Assembly: GCF_026241755.1 (NCBI RefSeq)
Contig: NZ_JAPJDA010000002.1
Location: forward strand, 186,001-250,000
Reading direction: 5' to 3'
DNA length: 64,000 nt
DNA from: Salinimicrobium profundisediminis
GTDB taxonomy: Bacteria > Bacteroidota > Bacteroidia > Flavobacteriales > Flavobacteriaceae
The notes under the pieces were generated by a model that was not told the DNA's origin, ran no database searches, and saw nothing but the letters and a program-made list of their open reading frames with translations. The number at the start of each line of letters is the position of its first letter. The first letter of the stretch is position 1. Shown piece after piece: positions 17,081 to 25,421 of this stretch. A program made the position numbers and the translations under genes.

Positions 17081-17111
17081 TCTCCGAAAAATCCCCTTTT
17101 TGGAAGGTATA

Positions 17112-17747
17112 TTAGAAGTTTAACTGGTAAACCTCGTCCAGTTCAGAATTGTTGCTGATGTTTACACCCAGATCTTTGATAATTCCTGAGCCAACCCCGT
17201 ACACAGCGCCGTGCAGGAATAGATCCTGATTGTTGTTCCATGCATTTTGAACAATAGTGGTCTTAGCCAGGTCATAAACCTGCTCTACCACGTTCAACTC
17301 AACAAACCTGTCAAATCGCTCTTTTTCATCAGCAATACTATCCAGTGTATTCTTATGCACACGGTACACATCTTTTATATGACGAATCCAGTTGTCTATA
17401 AGCCCGATAGACTGGTTCTTCATTGCAGCCTGCACACCCCCGCAGCCGTAGTGGCCCACAACCATCACGTGTCTTACTTTTAAATGATTTACAGCATAAT
17501 CGAGCACACTTAACATATTCATATCGCTGTGTATAACCATATTGGCTATGTTTCTGTGAACAAAGACTTCCCCGGGTGCCGCCCCAATAATCTGGTTGGC
17601 TGGTACACGGCTATCTGCACAACCTATCCAAAGAAGCGGTGGCTGTTGTCCCTTTTCAAGTCTTTTAAAAAATTCAGGGTCTTTACTTAACTCATGTTCT
17701 ACCCACTCCTTGTTATTCTTTAATATTTGATCAAATAATTGTGCCAT
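17112..17747 (-). CDS. can: Beta-class carbonic anhydrase
   Basis: Hydrates CO2 to bicarbonate in the cytoplasm. The zinc and catalytic residues are complete: CADSR at 43-47 (Cys43, Asp45, Arg47) and HYGC at 99-102 (His99, Cys102). The 211 residues are typical. It lies 69 bases after the SulP transporter gene on the same strand. This pairing suggests bicarbonate import coupled to interconversion with CO2. A 14-base perfect palindrome precedes it in the spacer. Confidence 0.95.
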   Translation of the reverse strand: MAQLFDQILKNNKEWVEHELSKDPEFFKRLEKGQQPPLLWIGCADSRVPANQIIGAAPGEVFVHRNIANMVIHSDMNMLSVLDYAVNHLKVRHVMVVGHYGCGGVQAAMKNQSIGLIDNWIRHIKDVYRVHKNTLDSIADEKERFDRFVELNVVEQVYDLAKTTIVQNAWNNNQDLFLHGAVYGVGSGIIKDLGVNISNNSELDEVYQLNF

Positions 17748-17776
17748 TTTATTTATTATTTAGTTTTTTAGATTCA

Positions 17777-17790
17777 CCTGCTATAGCAGG
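17777..17790. other. Perfect 14-bp palindrome in the sulP/can spacer
   Basis: CCTGCTATAGCAGG, 30 bases upstream of the can ATG and 26 bases after the sulP stop. It could be an mRNA hairpin or a dimeric-protein site; no T run follows on the minus strand. Confidence 0.4.
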
Positions 17791-17816
17791 CATATTCTGT
17801 TTGAATTTAGTTTGTC

Positions 17817-19367
17817 TTAAGCTGTCTTAGGTCTCATAAAGAACTGCTGATAGCTGGACGGGTTTTCTACCGTGCCTCTTTGAGAAATAATTTTAATGTT
17901 AATTTTTTTCTCTTCTGCCTTGATTCTGAAATCATCAAATATCTCTATAATATCACTATCAAGATAATGAGTTTTGCTCACATCCATGATGAGATATGAA
18001 TTTTCTTCAAGCCGATTAAGCTCTTTTATAATTGCCCCTTTATTGATAAAGGTAACTTCTTCGGCCAACCTCATTTTCACCGTCTTTTGCCCGTTTTGCA
18101 CATCCTCTTTATGCAGGAAGTAAGAGTTTTGGTAACTCTTGATAAGGATCACACAAATACCAACCAGTAATCCCATGGTAATCCCTACCAGCAAATCTCC
18201 AAAGATAATACCTACTACCGTAACTATAAAGGGTACAAATTGCTTCCATCCGGCGTTGTACATCTGCACAAAAAGCTGCGGTTTTGCAAGTTTATAACCC
18301 ACAAGAAACAACACGGCCGCAAGTACCGACAACGGAATGAAATTAAGGATTGTAGGAATAATAATTACAGAGATAAGCAACAAAAATCCGTGGATGATGG
18401 CAGAGAGTTTGGTTTGCCCTCCAGACTGGATGTTAGCCGAACTTCTTACAATTACCTGTGTGATAGGTAAACCTCCAATAAATCCGGAGACAAGGTTTCC
18501 GGTTCCCTGTGCAAATAATTCCCTGTTTGTAGGCGTAGTTCTTCTATGAGGATCAAGCTTATCTGTAGCTTCTACACAAAGAAGGGTTTCAAGGCTGGCA
18601 ACAAGCGCCATAGTAAAAGCCGTGATCCAAATCTCTGAACTTCCAATCATTTTAAAGGAAGGAAAAGTGAATTGCCCTATAAAAGAGTCAAAACTATCAG
18701 GTACGGGCACGTTTACCAGGAACTTCTCATCAATAGCAAACATGGAGGAATCACGGGTTACAATAAAGAAAATAATTCCTACTACCACTGCCACGAGCGG
18801 CCCCTGTATCAACCTAAAGATCTTGCTTTTCTTAGTAAGCACCGAGTCCCATAGAATGAGGATCCCCATTCCTATCAGGGCAATTACAGTAGCCCCCACA
18901 CTTATACTATTAAAAGCATTACCTATTCCTTCAAGAGAATAAATATCCCCAATGTTTCCATCATATCCAAAGAAGTGCGGGATCTGTTTTAGAATAATAA
19001 TTATCCCAATTCCCGTCAACATTCCTTTAATTACAGACGATGGAAAATAGTACCCGATGATCCCGGCTTTGAGCACACCAAATAAGATTTGGATAACTCC
19101 TGCCAAAACCACGGCTAAAAGAAAGTCTTCATAACTTCCCAAACTGGCAATTGCGGCAAGAACTATTGCCGCCAGTCCGGCAGCGGGGCCACTCACCCCT
19201 ACGTTAGAACCACTTATGGCTCCAACCACAATACCTCCAACAATTCCGGCAATTAATCCTGAAAATAAAGGTGCGCCACTGGCTAAGGCGATTCCTAAAC
19301 AAAGTGGTAAGGCGACAAAAAATACTACAACACTGGCCGGCAAATCACTTTTGAGTTGCTTGAACAT
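17817..19367 (-). CDS. SulP-family anion transporter with STAS domain
   Basis: An inner-membrane transporter of the SLC26/SulP family, here probably carrying bicarbonate or sulfate. About ten to twelve hydrophobic helices span 1-400, starting LKSDLPASVVVFFVALPLCL and including the family segment GVSGPAAGLAA; a C-terminal STAS domain follows (about 415-505). I use the ATG at 19367 (MFKQLKSDLPAS, 516 residues) rather than the GTG at 19388 because family members start there. The carbonic anhydrase gene follows at 69 bases, which favours bicarbonate as substrate. Sodium or proton coupling cannot be told. Confidence 0.9.
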   Translation of the reverse strand: MFKQLKSDLPASVVVFFVALPLCLGIALASGAPLFSGLIAGIVGGIVVGAISGSNVGVSGPAAGLAAIVLAAIASLGSYEDFLLAVVLAGVIQILFGVLKAGIIGYYFPSSVIKGMLTGIGIIIILKQIPHFFGYDGNIGDIYSLEGIGNAFNSISVGATVIALIGMGILILWDSVLTKKSKIFRLIQGPLVAVVVGIIFFIVTRDSSMFAIDEKFLVNVPVPDSFDSFIGQFTFPSFKMIGSSEIWITAFTMALVASLETLLCVEATDKLDPHRRTTPTNRELFAQGTGNLVSGFIGGLPITQVIVRSSANIQSGGQTKLSAIIHGFLLLISVIIIPTILNFIPLSVLAAVLFLVGYKLAKPQLFVQMYNAGWKQFVPFIVTVVGIIFGDLLVGITMGLLVGICVILIKSYQNSYFLHKEDVQNGQKTVKMRLAEEVTFINKGAIIKELNRLEENSYLIMDVSKTHYLDSDIIEIFDDFRIKAEEKKINIKIISQRGTVENPSSYQQFFMRPKTA

Positions 19368-19449
19368 AAAATATATACGTTTACTCACAGGAACTTCTTT
19401 TGCTCCTGCAATTGGTTATTAAAATTTGATAAAAAATGAAAGGCCTTGC

Positions 19450-19496
19450 CAAAAGTGCAAATACAGCACATGGAATATCTGGGCCGCAAAAGTGCA
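19450..19496. repeat. 10-bp direct repeat upstream of sulP
   Basis: CAAAAGTGCA occurs at 19450-19459 and again at 19487-19496, 37 bases apart, about 85-130 bases upstream of the sulP ATG. The distance is not an exact number of helical turns. Possible regulator sites, unproven. Confidence 0.35.
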
Positions 19497-19530
19497 GCCA
19501 CATAAAAGCAGACCTAAAAAACGGATATAA

Positions 19531-19821
19531 TTATGTGTTCTTGGGCGGGGGAGAAATTACCTCCAGGTAAACCGGATAATAATTTTTGGTGTAAGAAAAA
19601 TTTTCTTTTTGATGGCCTTTTAGATATTCAATACTAACGTGATTTGAATAATTATCTTCTATTACAGTTTCAAAAGAAGAAAGGTTTTTTGAAGAGTTTT
19701 CCTCCTCGTTTGCGGTAAAGGCAAAAGATATATCTACAGAATCATCTATTAAAGCAATAGTTGTAGGCCCCACAATAAATGTGAGGAAAACAAAGAACAA
19801 TATGTAAGCGATCTTTTTCAA
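19531..19821 (-). CDS. Small exported or membrane-anchored hypothetical protein
   Basis: A 96-residue protein with one N-terminal hydrophobic segment (YILFFVFLTFIVGPTTIALI) that may be a signal anchor, then a polar, acidic segment (NEEENSSKNLSS) and a C-terminal tail ending PPPKN-T. No family recognised. The start codon is seven bases from a near-copy of the dispersed palindrome. It lies between batE and sulP, all on the minus strand but with large spacers, so it is probably its own transcript. Confidence 0.65.
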   Translation of the reverse strand: MKKIAYILFFVFLTFIVGPTTIALIDDSVDISFAFTANEEENSSKNLSSFETVIEDNYSNHVSIEYLKGHQKENFSYTKNYYPVYLEVISPPPKNT

Positions 19822-19827
19822 AGGTTA

Positions 19828-19844
19828 CAAAAATAACATTTTTG
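19828..19844. repeat. Dispersed palindrome, diverged copy
   Basis: CAAAAATAACATTTTTG; both five-base arms are intact, but the centre is TAAC instead of TGNC. It lies 7 bases upstream of the small exported gene. Confidence 0.6.
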
Positions 19845-19966
19845 ACGAGTGTCACAAACCTTACCACCCCTCAAAGTCCTCTAAAACACCGGAATTGTGG
19901 AAATTTTCAATTCTTTTTAACTATGGGAAATAAGCGAAATTTATACTTATTTGCAGAAAGACTGAT

Positions 19967-20716
19967 TTACAACCTTTTGAGATTGTCTTCTTCTAACCAT
20001 CCCCGGCTTCCGTTGGGCAGCGCTATTTCTACCCAGTCCTGGAAATTTTCAGTGATCTTCACCTTCGCCCCTTCATGAAGTAAAAAGGCATCTTCGGCCC
20101 TGGGAGAGGGTTCGTTCTTTATTTGTACTTCTTCAGAAAAAACAATAGCATAATTACTCTCCTTATCAAAGCTCTGTTTTGTCGCAGCCACTACTGCTGA
20201 AGATATAGCCATCACCAAAAAGAACATCGCACCTATAAACAGCAGCCTTTTCACCAAAGTTTTGTTACTGAAATAGTAAACAAGGAAAAAGACCACAAAC
20301 ACGAGCATACAAAAAATAGCTACCAATCCCCATCCTGAAGCTGAGAACGCTGCAGTAGAGGTGTCAAAAATGCCTCTAAAGCCTGCCTGTTCTTCCTCTC
20401 CTATGGCGTCAATCGCCATGTTCCTGGCAAAGCCAAGATTATTGTGCACGTCTTCATCACCGGGTGCGAGTTGCAATGCTTTTTCGTAATGGAAAATACT
20501 TGGCGCGACCCGGTTAAGCTTATAATAGCTATTTGCGAGGTTGTAATGCAGTGCTGCCGAAGTTTGTCCGTTTTCCAGGATCTGTTCGTATTGTGTTATG
20601 GCTTCCTCATAATTTCCTGCAGCGTAAGCTTTATTTGCAGCCTCAAAAACCTGAGAGTTCTGTGCTGTTGCACTTAAGCTGAAACACAGTGCCAGTAAAA
20701 AGATCAGCTTTTTCAT
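19967..20716 (-). CDS. batE: BatE, TPR and SH3-like protein
   Basis: Last gene of the bat operon. A signal peptide (ending SATA-Q) is followed by TPR units (about 25-95, for example YAAGNYEEAITQYEQILEN), two transmembrane helices (about 127-150 and 157-177) and a C-terminal SH3-like domain (about 190-245, ending GSRGWLEEDNLKRL). It is probably a periplasmic/inner-membrane assembly factor working with BatA-D. Its ATG overlaps the batD stop. Confidence 0.9.
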   Translation of the reverse strand: MKKLIFLLALCFSLSATAQNSQVFEAANKAYAAGNYEEAITQYEQILENGQTSAALHYNLANSYYKLNRVAPSIFHYEKALQLAPGDEDVHNNLGFARNMAIDAIGEEEQAGFRGIFDTSTAAFSASGWGLVAIFCMLVFVVFFLVYYFSNKTLVKRLLFIGAMFFLVMAISSAVVAATKQSFDKESNYAIVFSEEVQIKNEPSPRAEDAFLLHEGAKVKITENFQDWVEIALPNGSRGWLEEDNLKRL

Positions 20717-22479
20717 ACTTGTTTATCCAATTCTGAAATTACACGTACTGCCTTATCATAATCCTGCTGCATGGCCACATTTGAAGCCGGGGTGTAGCGG
20801 GCAAATTCACAGCTCTTAAGCAGTTCATTAAATTCTGCTACTGTGCCTGCATTAGCACCTCTGCTTTCCAGCAGTTCCTTTATGCGCTCCTTGCTCATCT
20901 CGCTGGTTTGTATGTGCAGTTTTGCCTTTAAATAATTGTGCAATGCCCTTTCCAAAGATTCGTAGAACTTGGTTTGGTCTCCCAGGTTCTTTTTAGCTTC
21001 AGACAAATATTTGCGTGCCAGTCGGTCAGCTTTTCTTATTTGGTTACCCCGCACATCACCTGCTTTTGCCCGTCTTCTTTTTCCGAAGAGAATTACCAGC
21101 GGAATGAAAAGCAACGGACTCAAAAACAAGGTCCAGAATAAAGCCGATCCCATAAATGCTGTATCTCCAATAGTTTTTAAAGAAGTATTGAGTTTGATAT
21201 ACCTAAATTGATTTGTCGCAGCTGGCACCTGTTGTGCTACCGCAGACTGATTACCACCCGGCGTGGCACGGCTTCCTGCCGGCGCTGCCTCAACTTCGAG
21301 CAGGATCTCCTGTGAAGTAAGGGTTTTGTAGGAACGGGAATCAAGATCAAAGTAACTAAAACTCACCGGCGGAATAGGAACCTTGCCTTTGGCCTGTGGC
21401 ACAAGTGTATATTGATTAGCAATGCTTCCCTGCATCCCGTTGATCGTGGTGTTTACATTTTCAGTATACTCCGGCTCATATTTTTCCATAGAGGCCGGTA
21501 CTGTTAACGGTGGAAGATCAAATAATTTAAGGTTCCCCTGGCCCCGCACCTCAACTGTAGCCTGTAAAGATTCTGTTGCCCTAAGTTCAGTTTTGTCTGT
21601 GGTAACTTTAAGGTTAAGATTTTTACCCACAGCCCCTGTAAAATCGCCAGGGCGGCCTTCCTGTGGCAGCGGTTTTACATCAATCACCCGGTTACCCGCA
21701 GCGACTACTTTATCTACTGTTTCGTAGAACCTGTTTCCAAAGATATCCCTTCGGTTGCCCGGAACTTCTACTGAAATATTCAATGTAAGGGGTTCTATAT
21801 TTAGTTTTCCGGTCTTCTGCGGATAAAGGACTGTTTTCCGAAGTACTACAAAGCGATAAGGCTCTCCTTCATAAGTGCCGTTTTCTACTTCCAGCCTTCT
21901 AATGTCAATATTCTGACTCCAGAAATCACTAAACTTGGGGCTATCAAGCTGCCGCCAGTCACTCACGTTAATCCGCGGACTCACATACAGCTTGTACACT
22001 ACCGTAATGGCTTCATTGAGATAAGGATTGGTGTTGGAGATTTCTGCCACCAAATGAAGATTTTCTGAAGCCACATACTCTGAATTCTCCCCATCGGTAG
22101 GCTGATCTACGGCAGCCGTTACCTCCACCTGTACTGGTGTTGTTTTATAAAGCTTACCATCAATTGTGATCTCGGCCTGCCCAATGGTAAATTTACCACG
22201 CCCTTTTGGGGCAAGAAAATAGCTGTAGGTTTTAGAATAAGTCCGTTTGCCGTTGATCCAGCTGTTGCTCACCGCCTGGTTGGGACCTCCCACTACGGTA
22301 AAATTGGTGAACTCTGGCGGATTAAAATTATCTCCATCCTGGTTCATCTCAAAATCTACCCTAAGGCGCTCATTCACCCCCAGCCTGTCCTTACTTACCT
22401 TAGCCTCAAACTGCACCTGCCCAATGGCAAGACCAGAGAGTAGTAACATTACTAAAAGTACCAGTTTATGCTTCATCAT
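20713..22479 (-). CDS. batD: BatD, oxygen-tolerance family protein
   Basis: A 588-residue envelope protein: signal peptide (ending LAIG-Q), several beta-sandwich domains in the periplasm (about 25-400), one transmembrane helix (about 440-463, ALFWTLFLSPLLFIPLVILF) and a cytoplasmic helical tail. The N-terminal FEAKVSKDRLGVNERLRVDF is typical of BatD. Bat proteins were named for Bacteroides aerotolerance; the precise function is unsettled. Sits between batC and batE with minimal spacing. Confidence 0.92.
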   Translation of the reverse strand: MMKHKLVLLVMLLLSGLAIGQVQFEAKVSKDRLGVNERLRVDFEMNQDGDNFNPPEFTNFTVVGGPNQAVSNSWINGKRTYSKTYSYFLAPKGRGKFTIGQAEITIDGKLYKTTPVQVEVTAAVDQPTDGENSEYVASENLHLVAEISNTNPYLNEAITVVYKLYVSPRINVSDWRQLDSPKFSDFWSQNIDIRRLEVENGTYEGEPYRFVVLRKTVLYPQKTGKLNIEPLTLNISVEVPGNRRDIFGNRFYETVDKVVAAGNRVIDVKPLPQEGRPGDFTGAVGKNLNLKVTTDKTELRATESLQATVEVRGQGNLKLFDLPPLTVPASMEKYEPEYTENVNTTINGMQGSIANQYTLVPQAKGKVPIPPVSFSYFDLDSRSYKTLTSQEILLEVEAAPAGSRATPGGNQSAVAQQVPAATNQFRYIKLNTSLKTIGDTAFMGSALFWTLFLSPLLFIPLVILFGKRRRAKAGDVRGNQIRKADRLARKYLSEAKKNLGDQTKFYESLERALHNYLKAKLHIQTSEMSKERIKELLESRGANAGTVAEFNELLKSCEFARYTPASNVAMQQDYDKAVRVISELDKQV

Positions 22480-22482
22480 TAA

Positions 22483-23364
22483 CTACCAGTCTTTTTCTGT
22501 TTGCACAGGAACTCCTTTAGCCTTTTTGGCATTTATCCTTTCCTGAACTTTCTTTTCTTCATTTCCCATAGCTTCCAGTAAATTCTTCACCTGTTGTGGT
22601 GAAAGCTGGCCCGGTCGCTGCTGTGGCTGTTTAGGCTGCTCTCCTTCTTTTGGCTGCTCCTGTTTTTTCTGTTCTTTATCATCGGGTTGGCCGGCTTTGT
22701 CTTTCTTCTGCTCGCCTTCCTTGTTCTCATCTTCTTTTTTATCGCCACCTTCCTTTTCATCAGGCTTGCCATCTTCGTTCTGCTCCTTCTCGCCTTCGCC
22801 GTCCTGCTGCTCTTTTTGATCCTCTTGCTTTTGTTGATCCTGTTGATCTTTCTCTTTGCTGTCGCCGCCGCCACCTTGTTTTTGCTCTTCTTCCAGCATC
22901 TTTTTAGCCAAAGCCAAATTGTAGCGGGTCTCGTCGTCTTTAGGATTATTGCGCAGGGACTGCTTATAAGCCTCAACAGCTTCACTATACTTCTTTTGCT
23001 TCATATAGGCATTCCCCTGGTTGTGAAAAGCATCGTGTTTTAAAGGCTTTTCTTCGGCTGTTGCTGCAGCACCGCGATGTCGCTCCAGCGCCTGATACGT
23101 TATATCTTTGTTGTAGTAAAGATTTCCGAGGTTGTATTTTGCTTCGGCATTTGCCGGGTCTTTTGCTATTGCCTTACGGTAATACGCCTCGGCCGTAGCA
23201 GGGTCATTATCTGCCAAAGCAGCTTCGGCCTCCTGCATATACTTTCTTGCAGCTTTAACTGCTGCTTCAGGATTTTCCTGTGCACCTGCAACCAACGGAA
23301 AAGAAAAAAGCAAACCCAAAAACAGCATTTTTGGCAGGTGTGGTTTCATCATCCTATTCATCAT
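22483..23364 (-). CDS. batC: BatC, TPR protein with charged low-complexity tail
   Basis: A signal peptide (about 1-28) is followed by TPR units (about 30-155, including PATAEAYYRKAIAKDPANAE and YSEAVEAYKQSLRNNPKDDE) and then a long Lys/Glu/Gln/Asp/Gly-rich region (about 165-250). The C terminus PGQLSPQQVKNLLEAMGNEE is the conserved BatC end. The low-complexity tail makes long open frames in the other phases, which are not genes. Its start overlaps the batB stop as TGATG. Several nearby ATGs leave the exact start uncertain. Confidence 0.9.
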   Translation of the reverse strand: MMNRMMKPHLPKMLFLGLLFSFPLVAGAQENPEAAVKAARKYMQEAEAALADNDPATAEAYYRKAIAKDPANAEAKYNLGNLYYNKDITYQALERHRGAAATAEEKPLKHDAFHNQGNAYMKQKKYSEAVEAYKQSLRNNPKDDETRYNLALAKKMLEEEQKQGGGGDSKEKDQQDQQKQEDQKEQQDGEGEKEQNEDGKPDEKEGGDKKEDENKEGEQKKDKAGQPDDKEQKKQEQPKEGEQPKQPQQRPGQLSPQQVKNLLEAMGNEEKKVQERINAKKAKGVPVQTEKDW

Positions 23365-24404
23365 CAGCTTCTTTTTTCGTTAAACAAATTTAACCTTTTT
23401 AACCAGGAAGTTTGTCGCTCAAGCAAAAGTATATCGAGCAACAGGAAGAGCAGACCCAGGGCTAAAAACCACTGAAACTGGCTTTTGTAATCGGCCACCT
23501 GCTGGGATTCAAACTCCTTCTTGTCCATATTCTGAAGAATGTCGGTCACTTCTTCCACTACCTGCGCTGTATTACTGCCATCAATATATCTGCCGTTTGC
23601 TTCGGAAGCTATCTCCTTCAGGGTTTCCTGGTCAAGCCGGGTGATCACCGTTTCCCCCTGATTATTTTTCTTATAATTCTGAACTACTCCGTTCCTTTTG
23701 ATGGGAATTGGCCCACCTTTAGAAGTTCCCACTCCAATAGTTACTATCCTGATGCCTTCTCGGGCGGCTTCAGCAGCAATATCTTCAATATTACCCTCAT
23801 GATCTTCCCCGTCGCTAATAAGGAATAAAACCCTATTGGTTTGCTCGTCATCATTAAAGTAGGACTTAGACAGCTCAATCGCTTCCCTAATGGCTGTTCC
23901 CTGCGATGAAAGCATGTCGGTATTCATGCCCTGCAGAAACATTTTTGCCGCAGCATAATCTGTCGTGATTGGCAACTGCGGAAAAGCACTTCCGGCATAA
24001 GCTATGATCCCCACGCGGTCACTCTCCAGGTTATTGATGATTTGGGTTACCAGTTGTTTTGATTTCTCAAGCCGGTTGGGGGCAATATCTTCGGCCAGCA
24101 TACTTTTCGAGACATCTATTGCAAAAACAACATCAACCCCTTCCCGTTTTACAGTTTCCAATTTTGTGCCAAACTGCGGATTCACCAGGGCAATAACAAA
24201 ACTGGCAATAGCCAGGCAAAGCAGCACAATTTTAAGCACCTGCTTTCCGGTAGAGCGATTAGGGCTCAACCTGTCCAGCAACTCCTTATCGGCAAACTTC
24301 CGCTGCGTTCTTTTTTGCCAAAAGATGACCATGGCATACAGCAGTACAATGACCGGGATACCTATCAATAACCACAAGTAAGTCTTATCTTCTAACAAAA
24401 ACAT
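23364..24404 (-). CDS. batB: BatB, membrane-anchored von Willebrand A protein
   Basis: A 346-residue protein with two N-terminal helices (about 9-29 and 55-74), a vWA domain with the metal-binding MIDAS motif DVSKS (Asp97, Ser99, Ser101) and SDGEDHEG later, and a C-terminal helix (about 313-330). The vWA domain faces the periplasm between helices. It is likely to bind BatA or other Bat partners through a bound metal. Confidence 0.93.
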   Translation of the reverse strand: MFLLEDKTYLWLLIGIPVIVLLYAMVIFWQKRTQRKFADKELLDRLSPNRSTGKQVLKIVLLCLAIASFVIALVNPQFGTKLETVKREGVDVVFAIDVSKSMLAEDIAPNRLEKSKQLVTQIINNLESDRVGIIAYAGSAFPQLPITTDYAAAKMFLQGMNTDMLSSQGTAIREAIELSKSYFNDDEQTNRVLFLISDGEDHEGNIEDIAAEAAREGIRIVTIGVGTSKGGPIPIKRNGVVQNYKKNNQGETVITRLDQETLKEIASEANGRYIDGSNTAQVVEEVTDILQNMDKKEFESQQVADYKSQFQWFLALGLLFLLLDILLLERQTSWLKRLNLFNEKRS

Positions 24405-24416
24405 CTTATTCTCTTT

Positions 24417-25421
24417 TTAAACAAAGCTTCTGAAAATAGTAAATCTCAACAGCACTTCCACCAATAACAGGAATCCTGCCAGTAAAATCAAAGGCCGGAA
24501 TTTCTCTTCATAATTATAGAACCTGAATTCTTCTATTTCAGTTTTTTCCAATTCATCTATCTCATCATAAATTGCCTCGAGGGACTTATTATCGGTCGCC
24601 CGGAAGTATTTTCCACCCGTGGTTTCAGAAATATCTTTTAAAAGAGCTTCATCGATCTCTACCGGTACCCTGCCGTACTGGAAACTTCCGTTAGGTAAAA
24701 TTGCTATGGGAGAAAGTGCGGTTCCATTACTTCCCACTCCAATGGTATAAACCTTAATCCCAAATTCCACTGCCAGTTCGCTGGCAATCTTTGGATCTAT
24801 AAAACCGGCATTGTTCATCCCGTCGGTAAGCAGGATCACTACTTTACTTTCGGCTTTGCTGTCTTTTAATCTATTTACTGCTGTAGCGAGGCCCATTCCA
24901 ATTGCGGTACCATTTTCGAGTACATTATTGTATTCAATATCTTCAAGCGCACTTAGCACTATACTCTTATCACTTGTAATTGGGGTTTGGGTAAAACTTT
25001 CCCCGGCATAGACTACTAGCCCAATTCTATCTGCAGGACGGTTTTTCACAAAATCGGCTGCCACTTCTTTTGTAGCTTCCAGCCGGTTGGGATCTAAATC
25101 GCGTGCGAGCATACTGGCCGAAACATCTATAGCCATGACAATGTCGATACCAAAGTTGCTGCTGGTACGAGAAGAGACATCAACGCTGCGGGGCCTGGCC
25201 AGGGCAGTGATCACCAGCGCAAGAACCAACAACCTGAGCACCATGAGAATGGGCCGCAACTTCCCTAACATACCGGGTTTAGCCTCAAAACCTTTGATGC
25301 TCGAGATCCTGAGTTCGGCGGTTTGCCGGTGTCGTTTCCAAATGTACCAGCCCAGGGCCAGTGGCAAAAGCAACAATAACCAAAAGAACTGCGGATCTTC
25401 AAAAACTAATCTTTCGAACAT
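24417..25421 (-). CDS. batA: BatA, membrane-anchored von Willebrand A protein
   Basis: Same architecture as BatB: helices near 11-28 and 57-74, vWA domain with MIDAS DVSAS (Asp99, Ser101, Ser103), the threonine motif LLTDGMNNAG, and a C-terminal helix. BatA and BatB are paralogues encoded in tandem. Its ATG overlaps the stop of the upstream gene by one base (TAATG). Role: chaperone or assembly factor presumed to act with the MoxR ATPase. Confidence 0.93.
   Translation of the reverse strand: MFERLVFEDPQFFWLLLLLPLALGWYIWKRHRQTAELRISSIKGFEAKPGMLGKLRPILMVLRLLVLALVITALARPRSVDVSSRTSSNFGIDIVMAIDVSASMLARDLDPNRLEATKEVAADFVKNRPADRIGLVVYAGESFTQTPITSDKSIVLSALEDIEYNNVLENGTAIGMGLATAVNRLKDSKAESKVVILLTDGMNNAGFIDPKIASELAVEFGIKVYTIGVGSNGTALSPIAILPNGSFQYGRVPVEIDEALLKDISETTGGKYFRATDNKSLEAIYDEIDELEKTEIEEFRFYNYEEKFRPLILLAGFLLLVEVLLRFTIFRSFV

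Noticed and set aside
22587-23043. Long open frames of very basic or very hydrophobic composition opposite or shifted from batC
   Set aside because: They mirror the Lys/Glu-rich tail of BatC read in other phases and have no start context or homologue-like features.
23316-23334. CCAAAAACAGCATTTTTGG in batC as a palindrome copy
   Set aside because: The centre has two differences, so I treat it and the similar 40625-40641 as possible variants only and do not count them.
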